From: TMED27 sp963922705 | GTDB taxonomy: Bacteria; Pseudomonadota; Alphaproteobacteria; Micavibrionales; Micavibrionaceae | NCBI GenBank assembly: GCA_963922705.1 | Contig: CAWUJS010000002.1 | Coordinates: 8,348-72,347, forward strand | Direction: 5' to 3' | DNA length: 64,000 bases | Part shown: one piece after another, positions 52,939 through 62,126 of the stretch | Layout of the letters: each line of letters opens with the position of its first letter | How positions within the stretch are numbered: position 1 is the stretch's first letter | Made by a program: the position numbers and the translations under genes | The notes under the pieces: model-generated | Databases searched by the model: none | What the model saw: only the letters and a program-made list of their open reading frames with translations | Told to the model about the DNA's origin: nothing

Positions 52939-54237
52939 ATGCTCGATGACATTAACATAGAGAAATACTGGAGCATTCTGGTTGAGTGGTGCGGGAGTAT
53001 TTTCTGGACACCCAACACTTTATACCAGGGGCTTGTCATTTTAAGCGCTTTTCTTTTGGCAGGTATCGTCTACCCTTCAGCCAGAAAAAAACTCCATATT
53101 GGCCTTGAAAAAACTGAATTTCCTGAAGCTGTCGACAAAACCATAGCAAATCTAGAGCGCTTGATTTTTCCTATTATCGCCATCTTACTCACCGCTGTTG
53201 GTGCAGAAATCGTTGGCACAGAAAATTTCGGCGTCAATACGACTCTCCTTGATGGCGTTACAAAACTCCTTCTGGCATGGATTATTATTCGTATCGTTGT
53301 GCAATTTATCGGCAATCCAGCCATGCGAAGCTTTTTTGCCTTTGTCACATGGACAATTGCCGCTCTATCTATTTTCGGCCTGTTAGACAAAACAACAACC
53401 ACACTGGATGGTTTTGGCTTTACAATCGGCGAGAGCAAAATCACGCTACTCGCCATAATAAACTCTATCTTACTCATCGTAGCCTTGCTTTATTTTGCCC
53501 TATTCAGCGCAAGCTTTGCAGAACGCCGTGTCCGGGATGTAAAATCACTCACCCGATCATCACAGGTTCTAATTAGCAAAATTATTCGCGTTGCCCTCAT
53601 TGTGTTTGCCCTGCTGATCGGTGTCACAAGTGCAGGAATAGACCTCTCAATCTTCGCTGTCTTTGGTGGCGCTATTGGTTTGGGGATCGGTTTTGGCCTT
53701 CAAAAAGGAATATCAAACCTCTTTTCGGGCATGCTGCTCCTTATGGACCGCTCCATCAAGCCGGGTGATGTCATAGAAATCCCGGATATCGGCACATTTG
53801 GCTGGGTTAATAACATGGCTGCACGCTACACGGAAATTGTTACACGGGATAATAAATCCTTCCTCATTCCCAACGAAGATTTTATTACGCAACGCGTTGT
53901 CAATTGGAGTCACGGCTCAAAACTCATTCGCCTCGAAGTCAAATTCGGTGTTAGCTATAAGCATAATCCGCATAATATTCGTGATGTCGCGGTAAAAGCT
54001 ATACAGGAATCGCATGATCGTATTTGCAAAAATCCCGCACCTGTTTGCCATCTTGTTGAATTTGCTGATAGCGCATTAAACTTTACCTTGCGTTTTTGGA
54101 TCAAAGACGCCGAAGCCGGCGTTACGAATATTCGCGGCGTGGCCATGCTGGCGCTTTGGGATGCCTTTCAAGAACATAACATTGAAATACCATATCCACA
54201 TCGACAACTTTATATGACAAACTATCCATCCGGTTAG
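52939..54237 (+). CDS. MscS-family mechanosensitive channel
   Basis: The 432-residue protein has about five membrane helices and the MscS pore-lining helix with small residues (VFGGAIGLGIGFGLQKGISNLFSGMLLLMDRSIKPGDVIEI, seen at about 240-280). The C-terminal beta/alpha domain follows (IVTRDNKSFLIPNEDFITQRVVNWSHG in parts). It releases solutes at osmotic downshock. Its coupling to a TetR regulator is unusual. Confidence 0.93.
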   Translation: MLDDINIEKYWSILVEWCGSIFWTPNTLYQGLVILSAFLLAGIVYPSARKKLHIGLEKTEFPEAVDKTIANLERLIFPIIAILLTAVGAEIVGTENFGVNTTLLDGVTKLLLAWIIIRIVVQFIGNPAMRSFFAFVTWTIAALSIFGLLDKTTTTLDGFGFTIGESKITLLAIINSILLIVALLYFALFSASFAERRVRDVKSLTRSSQVLISKIIRVALIVFALLIGVTSAGIDLSIFAVFGGAIGLGIGFGLQKGISNLFSGMLLLMDRSIKPGDVIEIPDIGTFGWVNNMAARYTEIVTRDNKSFLIPNEDFITQRVVNWSHGSKLIRLEVKFGVSYKHNPHNIRDVAVKAIQESHDRICKNPAPVCHLVEFADSALNFTLRFWIKDAEAGVTNIRGVAMLALWDAFQEHNIEIPYPHRQLYMTNYPSG

Positions 54238-54305
54238 TCGGCCCATAGAACAGGCATAAAATCTTGTTCAATCATGGTGTGAATAACTATATGTGGCCAA
54301 TGTCC

Positions 54306-54557
54306 TTATTTTTGCGCATCGCAAATAAGCTTGCCAAGATCAACATTAAGCGCCTCTGCGATTTTTAGGCATGTCAGGAGGGTTGGTTGGATTTTACCTG
54401 ATTCAATTTGGCCAATAGATGTACGGTGCAAACCAGTTGTCTGACCAATTTTTTCATGTGACAAGCCCTGCTCTTTTCGAGCAGCTATCATTGCTTTTAC
54501 AACATTTTTAACAATCGCATCCGGCTTTTTCATGAAACAATAATCTCGCCATTGCAT
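54306..54557 (-). CDS. Small XRE-family HTH regulator
   Basis: The 83-residue protein is nearly all HTH_XRE: MIAARKEQGLSHEKIGQTTGLHRTSIGQIESGKIQPTLLT (shown in part: SHEKIGQTTGLHRTSIGQIE). A second ATG at 54533 (MKKPDAIVKN) gives 75 residues and may be the start. It is divergent from the 40-aa ORF at 54588 and shares a perfect palindrome with it, so it probably regulates both directions. Confidence 0.88.
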   Translation of the reverse strand: MQWRDYCFMKKPDAIVKNVVKAMIAARKEQGLSHEKIGQTTGLHRTSIGQIESGKIQPTLLTCLKIAEALNVDLGKLICDAQK

Positions 54558-54583
54558 GCAAATTGAAACGAGAGTATACTCTC
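54552..54583 (+). promoter_or_regulatory. Promoter and GAGAGTATACTCTC operator of the 40-aa ORF
   Basis: TTGCAT (54552-54557) and TATACT (54575-54580) are 17 bases apart. The -10 lies inside the perfect 14-base palindrome GAGAGTATACTCTC (54570-54583). The ATG of the small ORF starts eight bases after the -10, so transcription would begin at or next to the A of ATG. Confidence 0.7.
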
Positions 54584-54587
54584 TATC

Positions 54588-54710
54588 ATGACTGAAGAAG
54601 AGCGTGCGTTGCTAAACCAATATTTGAATGAGATGATTGAAGGACATTACAGCATTATGCGCGCTTTGTGGAAAATTCAAAAGTTCCTACTGACCGATGA
54701 ACAGGGATAA
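54588..54710 (+). CDS. Small ORF of 40 residues, likely leaderless
   Basis: ATG 54588 to TAA 54710 encodes 40 residues starting MTEEERALLNQYLNEMIEGH and ending LLTDEQG, an acidic amphipathic helix pair. There is no ribosome site; the promoter's -10 is eight bases upstream, so a leaderless mRNA is likely. It faces away from the Xre gene and shares its operator. No family is known to me. A toxin-antitoxin or small-regulator role is possible, not shown. Confidence 0.55.
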   Translation: MTEEERALLNQYLNEMIEGHYSIMRALWKIQKFLLTDEQG

Positions 54711-54783
54711 GTGCATTTTTTTATTGACAAAAAAATTATGTTTAGGGTATGGGTATATTTAAATATTTATAAGGACATACACT

Positions 54784-55767
54784 ATGATCGAAAGTTTGAG
54801 CTCCTCAATCTCTACCATAACCGACTTTACAAAAGATGTGATCTCCGGCCAATACAATGAGTTACTTGCAAAAGTTAGCTTGGGTGCATTAGTTACAGGC
54901 TATTCTGGTTATAAACTTGCTAAACAAGTTTGGAGTCATGATATGGATGACAAGATTATCGTTGGTGTCACAGAATATAAACATATCAAAAATGACGGAA
55001 CAGAAATTTCAGCAAATGATCCCAATTATAATATCGACGATATCCAGGAAATCAGACAAAACCTGCGAACAGCCGGTGTCATAAATTTATCAGATGAGCT
55101 AAAATCCGGTGCGGATAGGCAATATAAACGCGATATTTTAAGAGCAATGTCCAACGCTTTTGATAGCGATAAAAACCCTGATGCCTTAAGTGCCGAGCAT
55201 TTGGATAAGGCCATTCTAGATCCATATAAGATGCGCGCTAAAGTGAAATGGGTTGGCTTGGAATGGGCCTGGAAAATTGCCCAAAATGGATGGGTCGGCG
55301 GTGAAAAAGGGCTTAAGAAAAGAAGACAAGAAATCGTTAAATCCCTTTTCAATACTCTTGCACCAAAGATGCCGGATTTTATGGCAGTGGAAGGCGATAT
55401 TTTACTGAAAGATGCTGATCTTTCAAAACCTAAAACTCCCGTAATCTTTAGCCTGGTAGCAGAAAAAGGCGCTACTAACAGAGGTGGTAAAATATGGTTG
55501 AACACGCTTCAGGACGTAGAAGGACAGAATGTTCCACCTGTCGAGCATCATCATAAGGTCGTCGTAGAATTAAGCGATGGCGTTTACACAAATGATCCAA
55601 AGCATGAACATCGTACACGACACACAAATCTCAAGAATGTGATTGATCATGCTTTTAACGGTGGTGATGAGGAATCAGAAAGAAGAATGCAGCAACAACA
55701 AATTAGCGCAACAATTCCATTTGATCGCAGGAAAGAACAGCCACAAATTATGGCGCATGATTTGTAA
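54784..55767 (+). CDS. Hypothetical protein
   Basis: I do not recognise this 327-residue protein. A weak hydrophobic stretch (LAKVSLGALVTGYSGYKLAK, about 29-48) may be a membrane segment. The middle is charged and helical. A His-rich stretch PVEHHHKVVVELSDG lies at about 256-270. AAGGACA precedes the ATG, and TTGACA at 54724 may be its -35. It stands alone. Confidence 0.75.
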   Translation: MIESLSSSISTITDFTKDVISGQYNELLAKVSLGALVTGYSGYKLAKQVWSHDMDDKIIVGVTEYKHIKNDGTEISANDPNYNIDDIQEIRQNLRTAGVINLSDELKSGADRQYKRDILRAMSNAFDSDKNPDALSAEHLDKAILDPYKMRAKVKWVGLEWAWKIAQNGWVGGEKGLKKRRQEIVKSLFNTLAPKMPDFMAVEGDILLKDADLSKPKTPVIFSLVAEKGATNRGGKIWLNTLQDVEGQNVPPVEHHHKVVVELSDGVYTNDPKHEHRTRHTNLKNVIDHAFNGGDEESERRMQQQQISATIPFDRRKEQPQIMAHDL

Positions 55768-55781
55768 ATAGAATGACCATA

Positions 55782-56210
55782 TTACACAGCAAGCTCCACC
55801 GGCCTTTGCGTGGTGATCTCTTCTTCATCTAAAATACCGGATTGGTTTTGGATGAGGAAGACTTCAATTTCATCTGTTGTAATATGGTTTTCTTTATCAA
55901 ATGCTTTTTCTTCAGGGCTGAATTCTATATTAGCAATTTCAATCAGAATGTCCCTAAGCTTTTCAAATGTCAGTGTATGCCAGCCTTCGTCATATACAGT
56001 TTGTGCACTCACCTCAGCAAAATGATTTGCTGTTATGAAATCTATAACCCCATTCTCCTCCATATCGACAAACACATCACCTACTCTTGCACCGATCAAA
56101 AATGATGATTCTGGTACAGCAGCAACCGCCCATTCGGCGCTCAAACGCCGATCTGGATCACCATACCATTCTCGTACACATGCAACTTTTTCAAAGAGTT
56201 TCTCAATCAT
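55782..56210 (-). CDS. Hypothetical protein
   Basis: I know no family for this 142-residue acidic protein. It has no signal peptide. The N-terminal segment (WYGDPDRRLSAEWAVAAV) and the acidic, helical C-terminal part (FSPEEKAFDKENHITTDEIEVF) are the main visible features. No ribosome site stands before the ATG. It converges with the 54784 gene, stops 14 bases apart. Confidence 0.65.
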   Translation of the reverse strand: MIEKLFEKVACVREWYGDPDRRLSAEWAVAAVPESSFLIGARVGDVFVDMEENGVIDFITANHFAEVSAQTVYDEGWHTLTFEKLRDILIEIANIEFSPEEKAFDKENHITTDEIEVFLIQNQSGILDEEEITTQRPVELAV

Positions 56211-56344
56211 AGTGTGAACATAAACGAAAACTTACACTATGTCAAAAAATATTATGGCATAACGATATACCCTCAATGAAAGCCTTTGTCTTTGTCAAAA
56301 CAAACCTGTATGTATTGGTCAAACAAATTAAGTACGGATAAAGC

Positions 56345-58162
56345 ATGCCACAAAATTTACGCAATATCGCCATTATCGCTCACGTTGATCACGGGAAAAC
56401 GACCCTGATTGATTCTATCATGAAACAAAGCGGGATGTTCCGCGATAATCAGGCCGTTGACGAGCGTGTCATGGATTCCGGCGATCTGGAAAAAGAACGC
56501 GGGATTACAATTTTGGCAAAGCCTACCTCGATTGAGTGGGAAGGGACACGGATTAATATTATCGACACGCCGGGACATGCGGATTTCGGCGGCGAAGTTG
56601 AGCGTGTTTTGCATATGGCAGATGGTGTGATTTTGCTAACGGATGCCGCCGAAGGCCCCATGCCGCAAACCAAATTTGTTCTCGGCAAGGCACTCGCGCA
56701 GGGGCTAAAACCCATTGTAATTATCAATAAAGTTGATCGCCCTGATGGACGCCCTGAAGAAGTAATTGACGAAGTTTTTGATCTTTTTGTCTCGCTTGAT
56801 GCGAATGATGAGCAGCTTGATTTCCCGATCCTTTATGCATCCGGGCGCGATGGGTGGTGTACGCGTGAACTTGCTGATCCGCGTGAAAATCTCCACCCGC
56901 TTCTGGATTTGGTTCTTGACCATGTCGCACCGCCACAAGTTGAGGAAAACAAGCCATTTGCCATGCTGGCAACTTTGTTGGACTCTGACCCATTCCTTGG
57001 GCGCTGCCTGACCGGGCGTGTGCTACAAGGCTCGGCTAAAGTGAATGATACAGTCAAAGCACTTAATCTGGGGAGTGAACAAGTTGAAAGCGGACGCCTA
57101 TCAAAGCTTTTGATGTTTAAAGGCACAGAGCGCGTACCCGTTGATGAAGTGCATGCAGGAGATATTATCTGTATTGCCGGACTAACCAAGGCAAGCGTGT
57201 CCGATACGATTTGCGATCCGGCGGTTGAAACGCCTTTAGAATCCACGCCCATTGATCCGCCAACCATGTCCGTTACAATCAGCGTGAATGACAGCCCCTT
57301 TGCAGGTAAAGAGGGCAAGAAAGTCACATCCACAATGATCCGCGAGCGTCTTTTGGCAGAAGCGGAAACGAATGTCGCGATTACCTATAAGGAAAGCGAT
57401 AATAAGGACGCCTTTGAAATTGGCGGGCGCGGCGAATTACAGCTTGGTGTTTTGATCGAAACCATGCGCCGTGAAGGGTTTGAGCTTACTGTGTCCCGTC
57501 CGAAAGTCCTTTTTCAAGAGATTGATGGCGTGAAACAAGAGCCAATCGAAGAAGTCATTATTGATGTTGATGAAGAATATAGCTCGACTGTAGTCGATTC
57601 CATGAATCGCCGCAAAGCAGATATGACAGATATGCGTAGCTCAGGTGCCGGTAAAACACGGATTACATTCCTCGCACCATCGCGCGGGCTTATTGGTTAT
57701 CAATCACGCTTTTTAACCCAAACACGTGGAACGGGCGTGATGAACCGTCTTTTCCATTCCTATGCGCCATATAAAGGTGATATCGAACAGCGCGTAAAAG
57801 GTGTGCTCATTTCCAATGATACGGGCACAGCCGTTGCTTATGCGCTCTTTAATCTGCAAGATCGCGGAGAGATGTTTATCGGGCACCAAACCCCGGTTTA
57901 TGAAGGTATGATTATTGGTGAAAATTCCCGTGACAATGATCTGGAAGTCAATGTTTTAAAAGGCAAAAAATTAACCAATGTGCGTGCTTCAGGTTCCGAT
58001 GATGCGATTACGCTAACCCCGCCGCGTAAAATGTCACTAGAAGATATGATGGCCTATGTCAATGAAGATGAATTGCTTGAGGTCACGCCGGAATCTTTAC
58101 GTTTGCGTAAGTTTCATCTTTGTCCGCATGAGCGTAAAAAAGCATCACGTGCTGCAAGTTAA
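56345..58162 (+). CDS. typA: Ribosome-associated GTPase TypA/BipA
   Basis: The 605-residue GTPase has G1 AHVDHGKTTLIDSIMKQSG, G2 with RGITILAKPTS, G3 IIDTPGHADFGGEVERVL and G4 IINKVDRPDGRPEE. The C-terminal BipA domain includes KTRITFLAPSRGLIGYQSRFL and ALFNLQDRGEMFIGHQTPVYEGMI (in parts). It binds the 70S ribosome and helps subunit assembly and stress response. Length is normal and the gene stands alone. Confidence 0.97.
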   Translation: MPQNLRNIAIIAHVDHGKTTLIDSIMKQSGMFRDNQAVDERVMDSGDLEKERGITILAKPTSIEWEGTRINIIDTPGHADFGGEVERVLHMADGVILLTDAAEGPMPQTKFVLGKALAQGLKPIVIINKVDRPDGRPEEVIDEVFDLFVSLDANDEQLDFPILYASGRDGWCTRELADPRENLHPLLDLVLDHVAPPQVEENKPFAMLATLLDSDPFLGRCLTGRVLQGSAKVNDTVKALNLGSEQVESGRLSKLLMFKGTERVPVDEVHAGDIICIAGLTKASVSDTICDPAVETPLESTPIDPPTMSVTISVNDSPFAGKEGKKVTSTMIRERLLAEAETNVAITYKESDNKDAFEIGGRGELQLGVLIETMRREGFELTVSRPKVLFQEIDGVKQEPIEEVIIDVDEEYSSTVVDSMNRRKADMTDMRSSGAGKTRITFLAPSRGLIGYQSRFLTQTRGTGVMNRLFHSYAPYKGDIEQRVKGVLISNDTGTAVAYALFNLQDRGEMFIGHQTPVYEGMIIGENSRDNDLEVNVLKGKKLTNVRASGSDDAITLTPPRKMSLEDMMAYVNEDELLEVTPESLRLRKFHLCPHERKKASRAAS

Positions 58163-58164
58163 TC

Positions 58165-59472
58165 TTATGAATTTTTAAGCATAATTATCATCGACAAACC
58201 AGGGTTGTTATTTTCGACATTGATATGCCCTCCATGAAGGAGAATAACAGCATTAACCAAGCTTAAACCTAAACCGGTTCCTGCAGAGCTTCTGGCTTTT
58301 TCACTACGGAAAAAACGATTAAAGATTTTATCTTTTTCATCTTCAGAAACACCGGAACCTGTATCGGTAATGACTATCTTTATTTGCCTGTTATCTTTAT
58401 GCACATCAATAGAAACACGGCCACCGCTCGGAGTAAATTTAAGTGCATTATCCAGTAAATTTGCAAAGGCTTGAAACAGTAAATTACTATCGCCGTGAAT
58501 TCTTGCTTCCATTAAAGATGCGTTTAAGCTGATCGATTTCTCTTCTGCCAATGGTTCGTAAAATGCAATAACATCTTCGAGAAGCTTTTGTAAATTGACA
58601 TCCTTAAACTGACTGCGTTGCCGCTCTGCTTCAATGCGTGAAATACGCAATAATGCATTAAAAGTATCAAGCAAATGATCGGCTTCTGCCATAAGCGCAT
58701 CTTTAGCTTCATCATCTTTAAGCTCTTCTATATGACCACGCATCCGTGTTAAGGGCGTGCGCAAATCATGGGCGATATTATCAGAAACTTGCCGCACACC
58801 GCGCATTAATTCTTCTATACGCTCTAGCAAAACATTTAAAACAGCAGCCATATTTCCTAAATCATCCCAGCGTGAGCCGACTTCCAAACGTCGGGATAAA
58901 TCTCCCGTGCTGATGATTTCTCTGGCTGTGTCTGCAATTTTATTGGTTCCGCTAACCACAAAAACACTGATAATATAGGCTACAAAAACGACAGCCATGA
59001 CAAAACAAACACTGGCAATACCAAGCCATTGCATGAATTTAAAATCTTTGGAAATCTGAGTGATATCACTCCCAATCAAGATTTTTCTATTATCATCCAG
59101 CGTATGAATTTTTGCAGCATAACGGCGGTTATTTTTAGAATAACGAAAAACTAGAATGCCCTCTGTCAATCTGGATAAATCTTTTGAAGAGATGCCTGGA
59201 ACACTGCCATCAGGATTAAGAAAGAGATAGAGCCTGTTATCGCTTTTCAATGTCGTTGGACCCACCGCTTCTATATATCGAATTTCGGCGTCTAAAACTG
59301 CCTCAGTATTATGAATGAAATGGCCTTTGGCAAAAAAATGAATGAAATATCCAAGGCTTAAAGCTGCCAATCCACACAAAATTGTAAAAAGCATCGCCAT
59401 CACAAAGCTGGAGCTTTTGATATAGTGACGGTTTTCGGAGGCTGACTTTTTATTCAATGATATATCCTGCAC
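58165..59472 (-). CDS. Sensor histidine kinase (EnvZ/QseC type)
   Basis: The 435-residue protein has two membrane helices (about 22-45 and 150-175), a HAMP domain, HisKA with RQVSDNIAHDLRTPLTRMRGH (His about 241) and an ATPase domain (FANLLDNALKFTP, DTGSGVSEDEKDKIFNRFFR, GTGLGLSLVNAV). The start (GTG 59472) overlaps the regulator's stop by 23 bases, so both are co-translated. The signal is unknown. Confidence 0.93.
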   Translation of the reverse strand: MQDISLNKKSASENRHYIKSSSFVMAMLFTILCGLAALSLGYFIHFFAKGHFIHNTEAVLDAEIRYIEAVGPTTLKSDNRLYLFLNPDGSVPGISSKDLSRLTEGILVFRYSKNNRRYAAKIHTLDDNRKILIGSDITQISKDFKFMQWLGIASVCFVMAVVFVAYIISVFVVSGTNKIADTAREIISTGDLSRRLEVGSRWDDLGNMAAVLNVLLERIEELMRGVRQVSDNIAHDLRTPLTRMRGHIEELKDDEAKDALMAEADHLLDTFNALLRISRIEAERQRSQFKDVNLQKLLEDVIAFYEPLAEEKSISLNASLMEARIHGDSNLLFQAFANLLDNALKFTPSGGRVSIDVHKDNRQIKIVITDTGSGVSEDEKDKIFNRFFRSEKARSSAGTGLGLSLVNAVILLHGGHINVENNNPGLSMIIMLKNS

Positions 59473-60124
59473 CGCGCACAGTCCTTATGATTTTAGTATC
59501 AAAGTCTTTATCAATTTTACTGCGCAAGCGGCTAATATGTACATCAATGACATTGGTTTGCGGGTCAAAATGATAATCCCAGACATGTTCAAGCAGCATG
59601 GTACGCGTTACAACTTGTCCTTTATGCCGCAACATATATTCCAGCAATTGAAACTCACGTGATTGGAGATCAATTTCCTGATGCCCGCGCATGACTTTAC
59701 GTGAGAGCAAATTTAGCTCTAAATCACCAGCCGTAAGCATAGTTTCTTCATGATTACCTGCATTATCCTGCCTACGGCTTAAAATTTCAATGCGGGCGAG
59801 CAACTCCGCGAAGGCAAACGGCTTGACCAAATAATCATCGCCACCAGATCTGAGGCCTTTTACGCGGTCATCAACTTCACCAAGGGCGCTTAAGATAAGA
59901 GCCGGGGTGCTATTACCGGAACCGCGAATGGTTTTGATAATTGTCAGGCCATCTAGCTCAGGCAGCATACGATCAACAATCATGGCATCATAATCTTCCG
60001 TTGTTGCAAGGAACAATCCATCTTTGCCATTATCAGCAGTATCAACCGTATGTCCTGCCTCCTTCATGCCTTTGGCAATATAAGAGGAAACATTGTTGTC
60101 ATCTTCAATAATTAATATGCGCAT
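59450..60124 (-). CDS. OmpR-family response regulator
   Basis: From ATG 60124 (MRILIIEDDNNVSSYI, with AAGG upstream) the 224-residue protein has a receiver (MIVDRMLPELDGLTI, LVKPFAFAELLAR) and an OmpR-type winged helix ending RSKIDKDFDTKIIRTVRGAGYI. It pairs with the overlapping kinase. A start at 60148 would overlap moeB; I prefer the later one. Confidence 0.95.
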   Translation of the reverse strand: MRILIIEDDNNVSSYIAKGMKEAGHTVDTADNGKDGLFLATTEDYDAMIVDRMLPELDGLTIIKTIRGSGNSTPALILSALGEVDDRVKGLRSGGDDYLVKPFAFAELLARIEILSRRQDNAGNHEETMLTAGDLELNLLSRKVMRGHQEIDLQSREFQLLEYMLRHKGQVVTRTMLLEHVWDYHFDPQTNVIDVHISRLRSKIDKDFDTKIIRTVRGAGYIIE

Positions 60125-60129
60125 ATTGT

Positions 60130-61197
60130 TTAACCTTGTATTCCCCAAGCAGCATAACCACCAGCCATACTTTGTAACTTCGTATAGCCTTGCTCTTTCA
60201 TGATTTGTAAGGCTTGCTGGCTACGGATACCTTTCTGACAGTAAAGAATAATCTCACGATCTTTTGCAATATCCGGGAGTTTACCCATCATGAGGGCAGA
60301 AAGCGCAAAATGCTCAGCCCCTTCAATATGCCCTGCATGCCATTCATCGTCTTCACGGACATCAATAAATAAAGACATTTTATCTTTTTGAGCCTCCTCA
60401 ACGGTAATTTCAGGAATAGAGCTACAAGTGCGCGATGTGTATTGCAGAATAATATCCTCCTTTTTCTTCGAACAAACGGGACAGTTTTGGTCAACAGGTA
60501 ACGATAATAAGCGATTTTGCATCGAACGGGTATCAATGATCCATAGCTGACCACTTAAAATTTCAAAATTTTTATCCTGAACGATGATTTTAATCGCTTC
60601 CATAGCTTGCGTTGTACCAATAAGCCCTGCAACAGCGCCAATAACACCGGCTTCTGCACAATTAGGTATATGGCTTTGCGGCGGCTCAGGGAACAGGCAG
60701 CGATAACAGGGACCGCCATTAAAATTAAACACGGAAACCTGCCCGTCAAATCCTAGGATGGAGCCGTAAATAAAAGGCTTTCCGGTTTTAACAGCAGCAT
60801 CATTAACTAAAAATTTAGTCGCAAAATTATCACTGCCATCGATGATCAGATCATATGCAGCAAAAAGCTGCTCGGCATTATCGGCGTTTAGCTCGTAAGG
60901 ATAAGGAGTTATTTCAATCTCTGGATTAAGCGCCTGTAATTGGTCGCGCGCCGCTTCAGCCTTATTTTGCCCGATTTGATCAGATGTAAACAAAACTTGC
61001 CGCTGTAAATTTGTTGTCTCAACGTGATCGAAATCAACGATCCCAATACGTCCAACACCCGCTGCTGCTAAATATAGTAAAGCCGGACATCCGAGGCCAC
61101 CTGCTCCGATACATAGAACAGACGCGTTGGCTATTTTTTGCTGACCAACCTCACCGATTTCCGACAAAGTTGTTTGACGTGCATATCGATTATTCAT
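60130..61197 (-). CDS. MoeB/ThiF-type E1-like enzyme fused to rhodanese
   Basis: Residues 1-250 are the adenylating E1-like domain: CIGAGGLGCPALLYLAAAG (ATP loop), IVDFDHVETTNLQRQVLF, GSDNFATKFLVND and two CxxC zinc pairs (CYRC and CPVC). Residues about 265-355 are a rhodanese domain with active Cys in ILYCQKGIRSQQA. Such proteins activate the C-terminus of ThiS or MoaD for sulfur transfer in thiamine or molybdopterin synthesis. Which one cannot be told; thiC is elsewhere in this window. Confidence 0.93.
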   Translation of the reverse strand: MNNRYARQTTLSEIGEVGQQKIANASVLCIGAGGLGCPALLYLAAAGVGRIGIVDFDHVETTNLQRQVLFTSDQIGQNKAEAARDQLQALNPEIEITPYPYELNADNAEQLFAAYDLIIDGSDNFATKFLVNDAAVKTGKPFIYGSILGFDGQVSVFNFNGGPCYRCLFPEPPQSHIPNCAEAGVIGAVAGLIGTTQAMEAIKIIVQDKNFEILSGQLWIIDTRSMQNRLLSLPVDQNCPVCSKKKEDIILQYTSRTCSSIPEITVEEAQKDKMSLFIDVREDDEWHAGHIEGAEHFALSALMMGKLPDIAKDREIILYCQKGIRSQQALQIMKEQGYTKLQSMAGGYAAWGIQG

Positions 61198-61259
61198 TCC
61201 ATCAGACTATCCAACTCTTACGTCTTGTCTAGGGACAAAACACATTGCATGATAGTTTG

Positions 61260-62126
61260 ATGATTATTCTTTGTGATATTGGCGGTACATATATACGGCT
61301 TGCAAAAGCGACTGATGGCGTTCCGCAGGCTATAAAAAAATATAAGGTGGCTGATTTTAATAGCTTAAGCGCAGCCATAAAACACTATTGGCAAGATCAA
61401 ACCACACAGGTTGAATTACTAATTGCGGCGGCTGGAGCACCAATAGGCAATGTTTGGAAGATAACCAACAATCCCGCGTGGGATATTGATCTAGAGAAAA
61501 TCAAAGAGCACGGCTGGGATGTACTGCTAATACTCAACGACTTTGAAGCAGCCACATATAGCCTGCCTGCTCTGGACAATAACGATCTTAAAATTTTAAA
61601 ACCTGGCCTTAAAAACAATGAGGCTCTGTGTTTGATTGGACCCGGCACAGGTTTGGGACTCGGGTATTTTTATCCCCCCAACAAAGTGCAAAAAACCCAT
61701 GGCGGGCATATGCCGATTGCAAGCCTTAGTGATGCGCATGGCCGGGTTATTAAGGATATGCGCTCAAGACATTCGCAAGCGCTTGTTTTTGAACACATAG
61801 TTAGCGGCCGCGGGTTAAAAACGCTAAAAGAATTGTACGGGGATCAAAAAGCACTAAGGCTTTTCCATGAGTTTCTGGGCATTTTTGCCGCGCAAAGCGT
61901 TATTCACGGTCATGCCTATGGCGGGTTATACTTAACTGGCGGAGTTATCACCGGCCTCGTCGAAGATAATCAATTTGATTATGATTGTTTTGCATCTGCC
62001 TTTCATTTTAATGTGGTTGATTGCGTGAAAGATGATTTACACAATACGCCAATTTATTATATCACTGATCCGTATCCCGCTTTAAAAGGACTCATTCATG
62101 CCAAAAGCCTATCTGACCATAGATGA
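61260..62126 (+). CDS. glk: Glucokinase
   Basis: From ATG 61260 (MIILCDIGGTYIRLAKATDG) the 288-residue ROK-unlike glucokinase has the phosphate motif DIGGTYIRLA, catalytic region ILNDFEAATYSLPAL and IGPGTGLGLGYFYP. HGGHMPIA follows as in Glk. A TTG 15 bases earlier is in frame but less likely. It overlaps the deacetylase start by 29 bases. Confidence 0.9.
   Translation: MIILCDIGGTYIRLAKATDGVPQAIKKYKVADFNSLSAAIKHYWQDQTTQVELLIAAAGAPIGNVWKITNNPAWDIDLEKIKEHGWDVLLILNDFEAATYSLPALDNNDLKILKPGLKNNEALCLIGPGTGLGLGYFYPPNKVQKTHGGHMPIASLSDAHGRVIKDMRSRHSQALVFEHIVSGRGLKTLKELYGDQKALRLFHEFLGIFAAQSVIHGHAYGGLYLTGGVITGLVEDNQFDYDCFASAFHFNVVDCVKDDLHNTPIYYITDPYPALKGLIHAKSLSDHR

Noticed and set aside
56833..57333. 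166-codon minus-strand frame inside typA
   Set aside because: It is antisense to typA, Ser/Pro-rich, and has no ribosome site or known motif.
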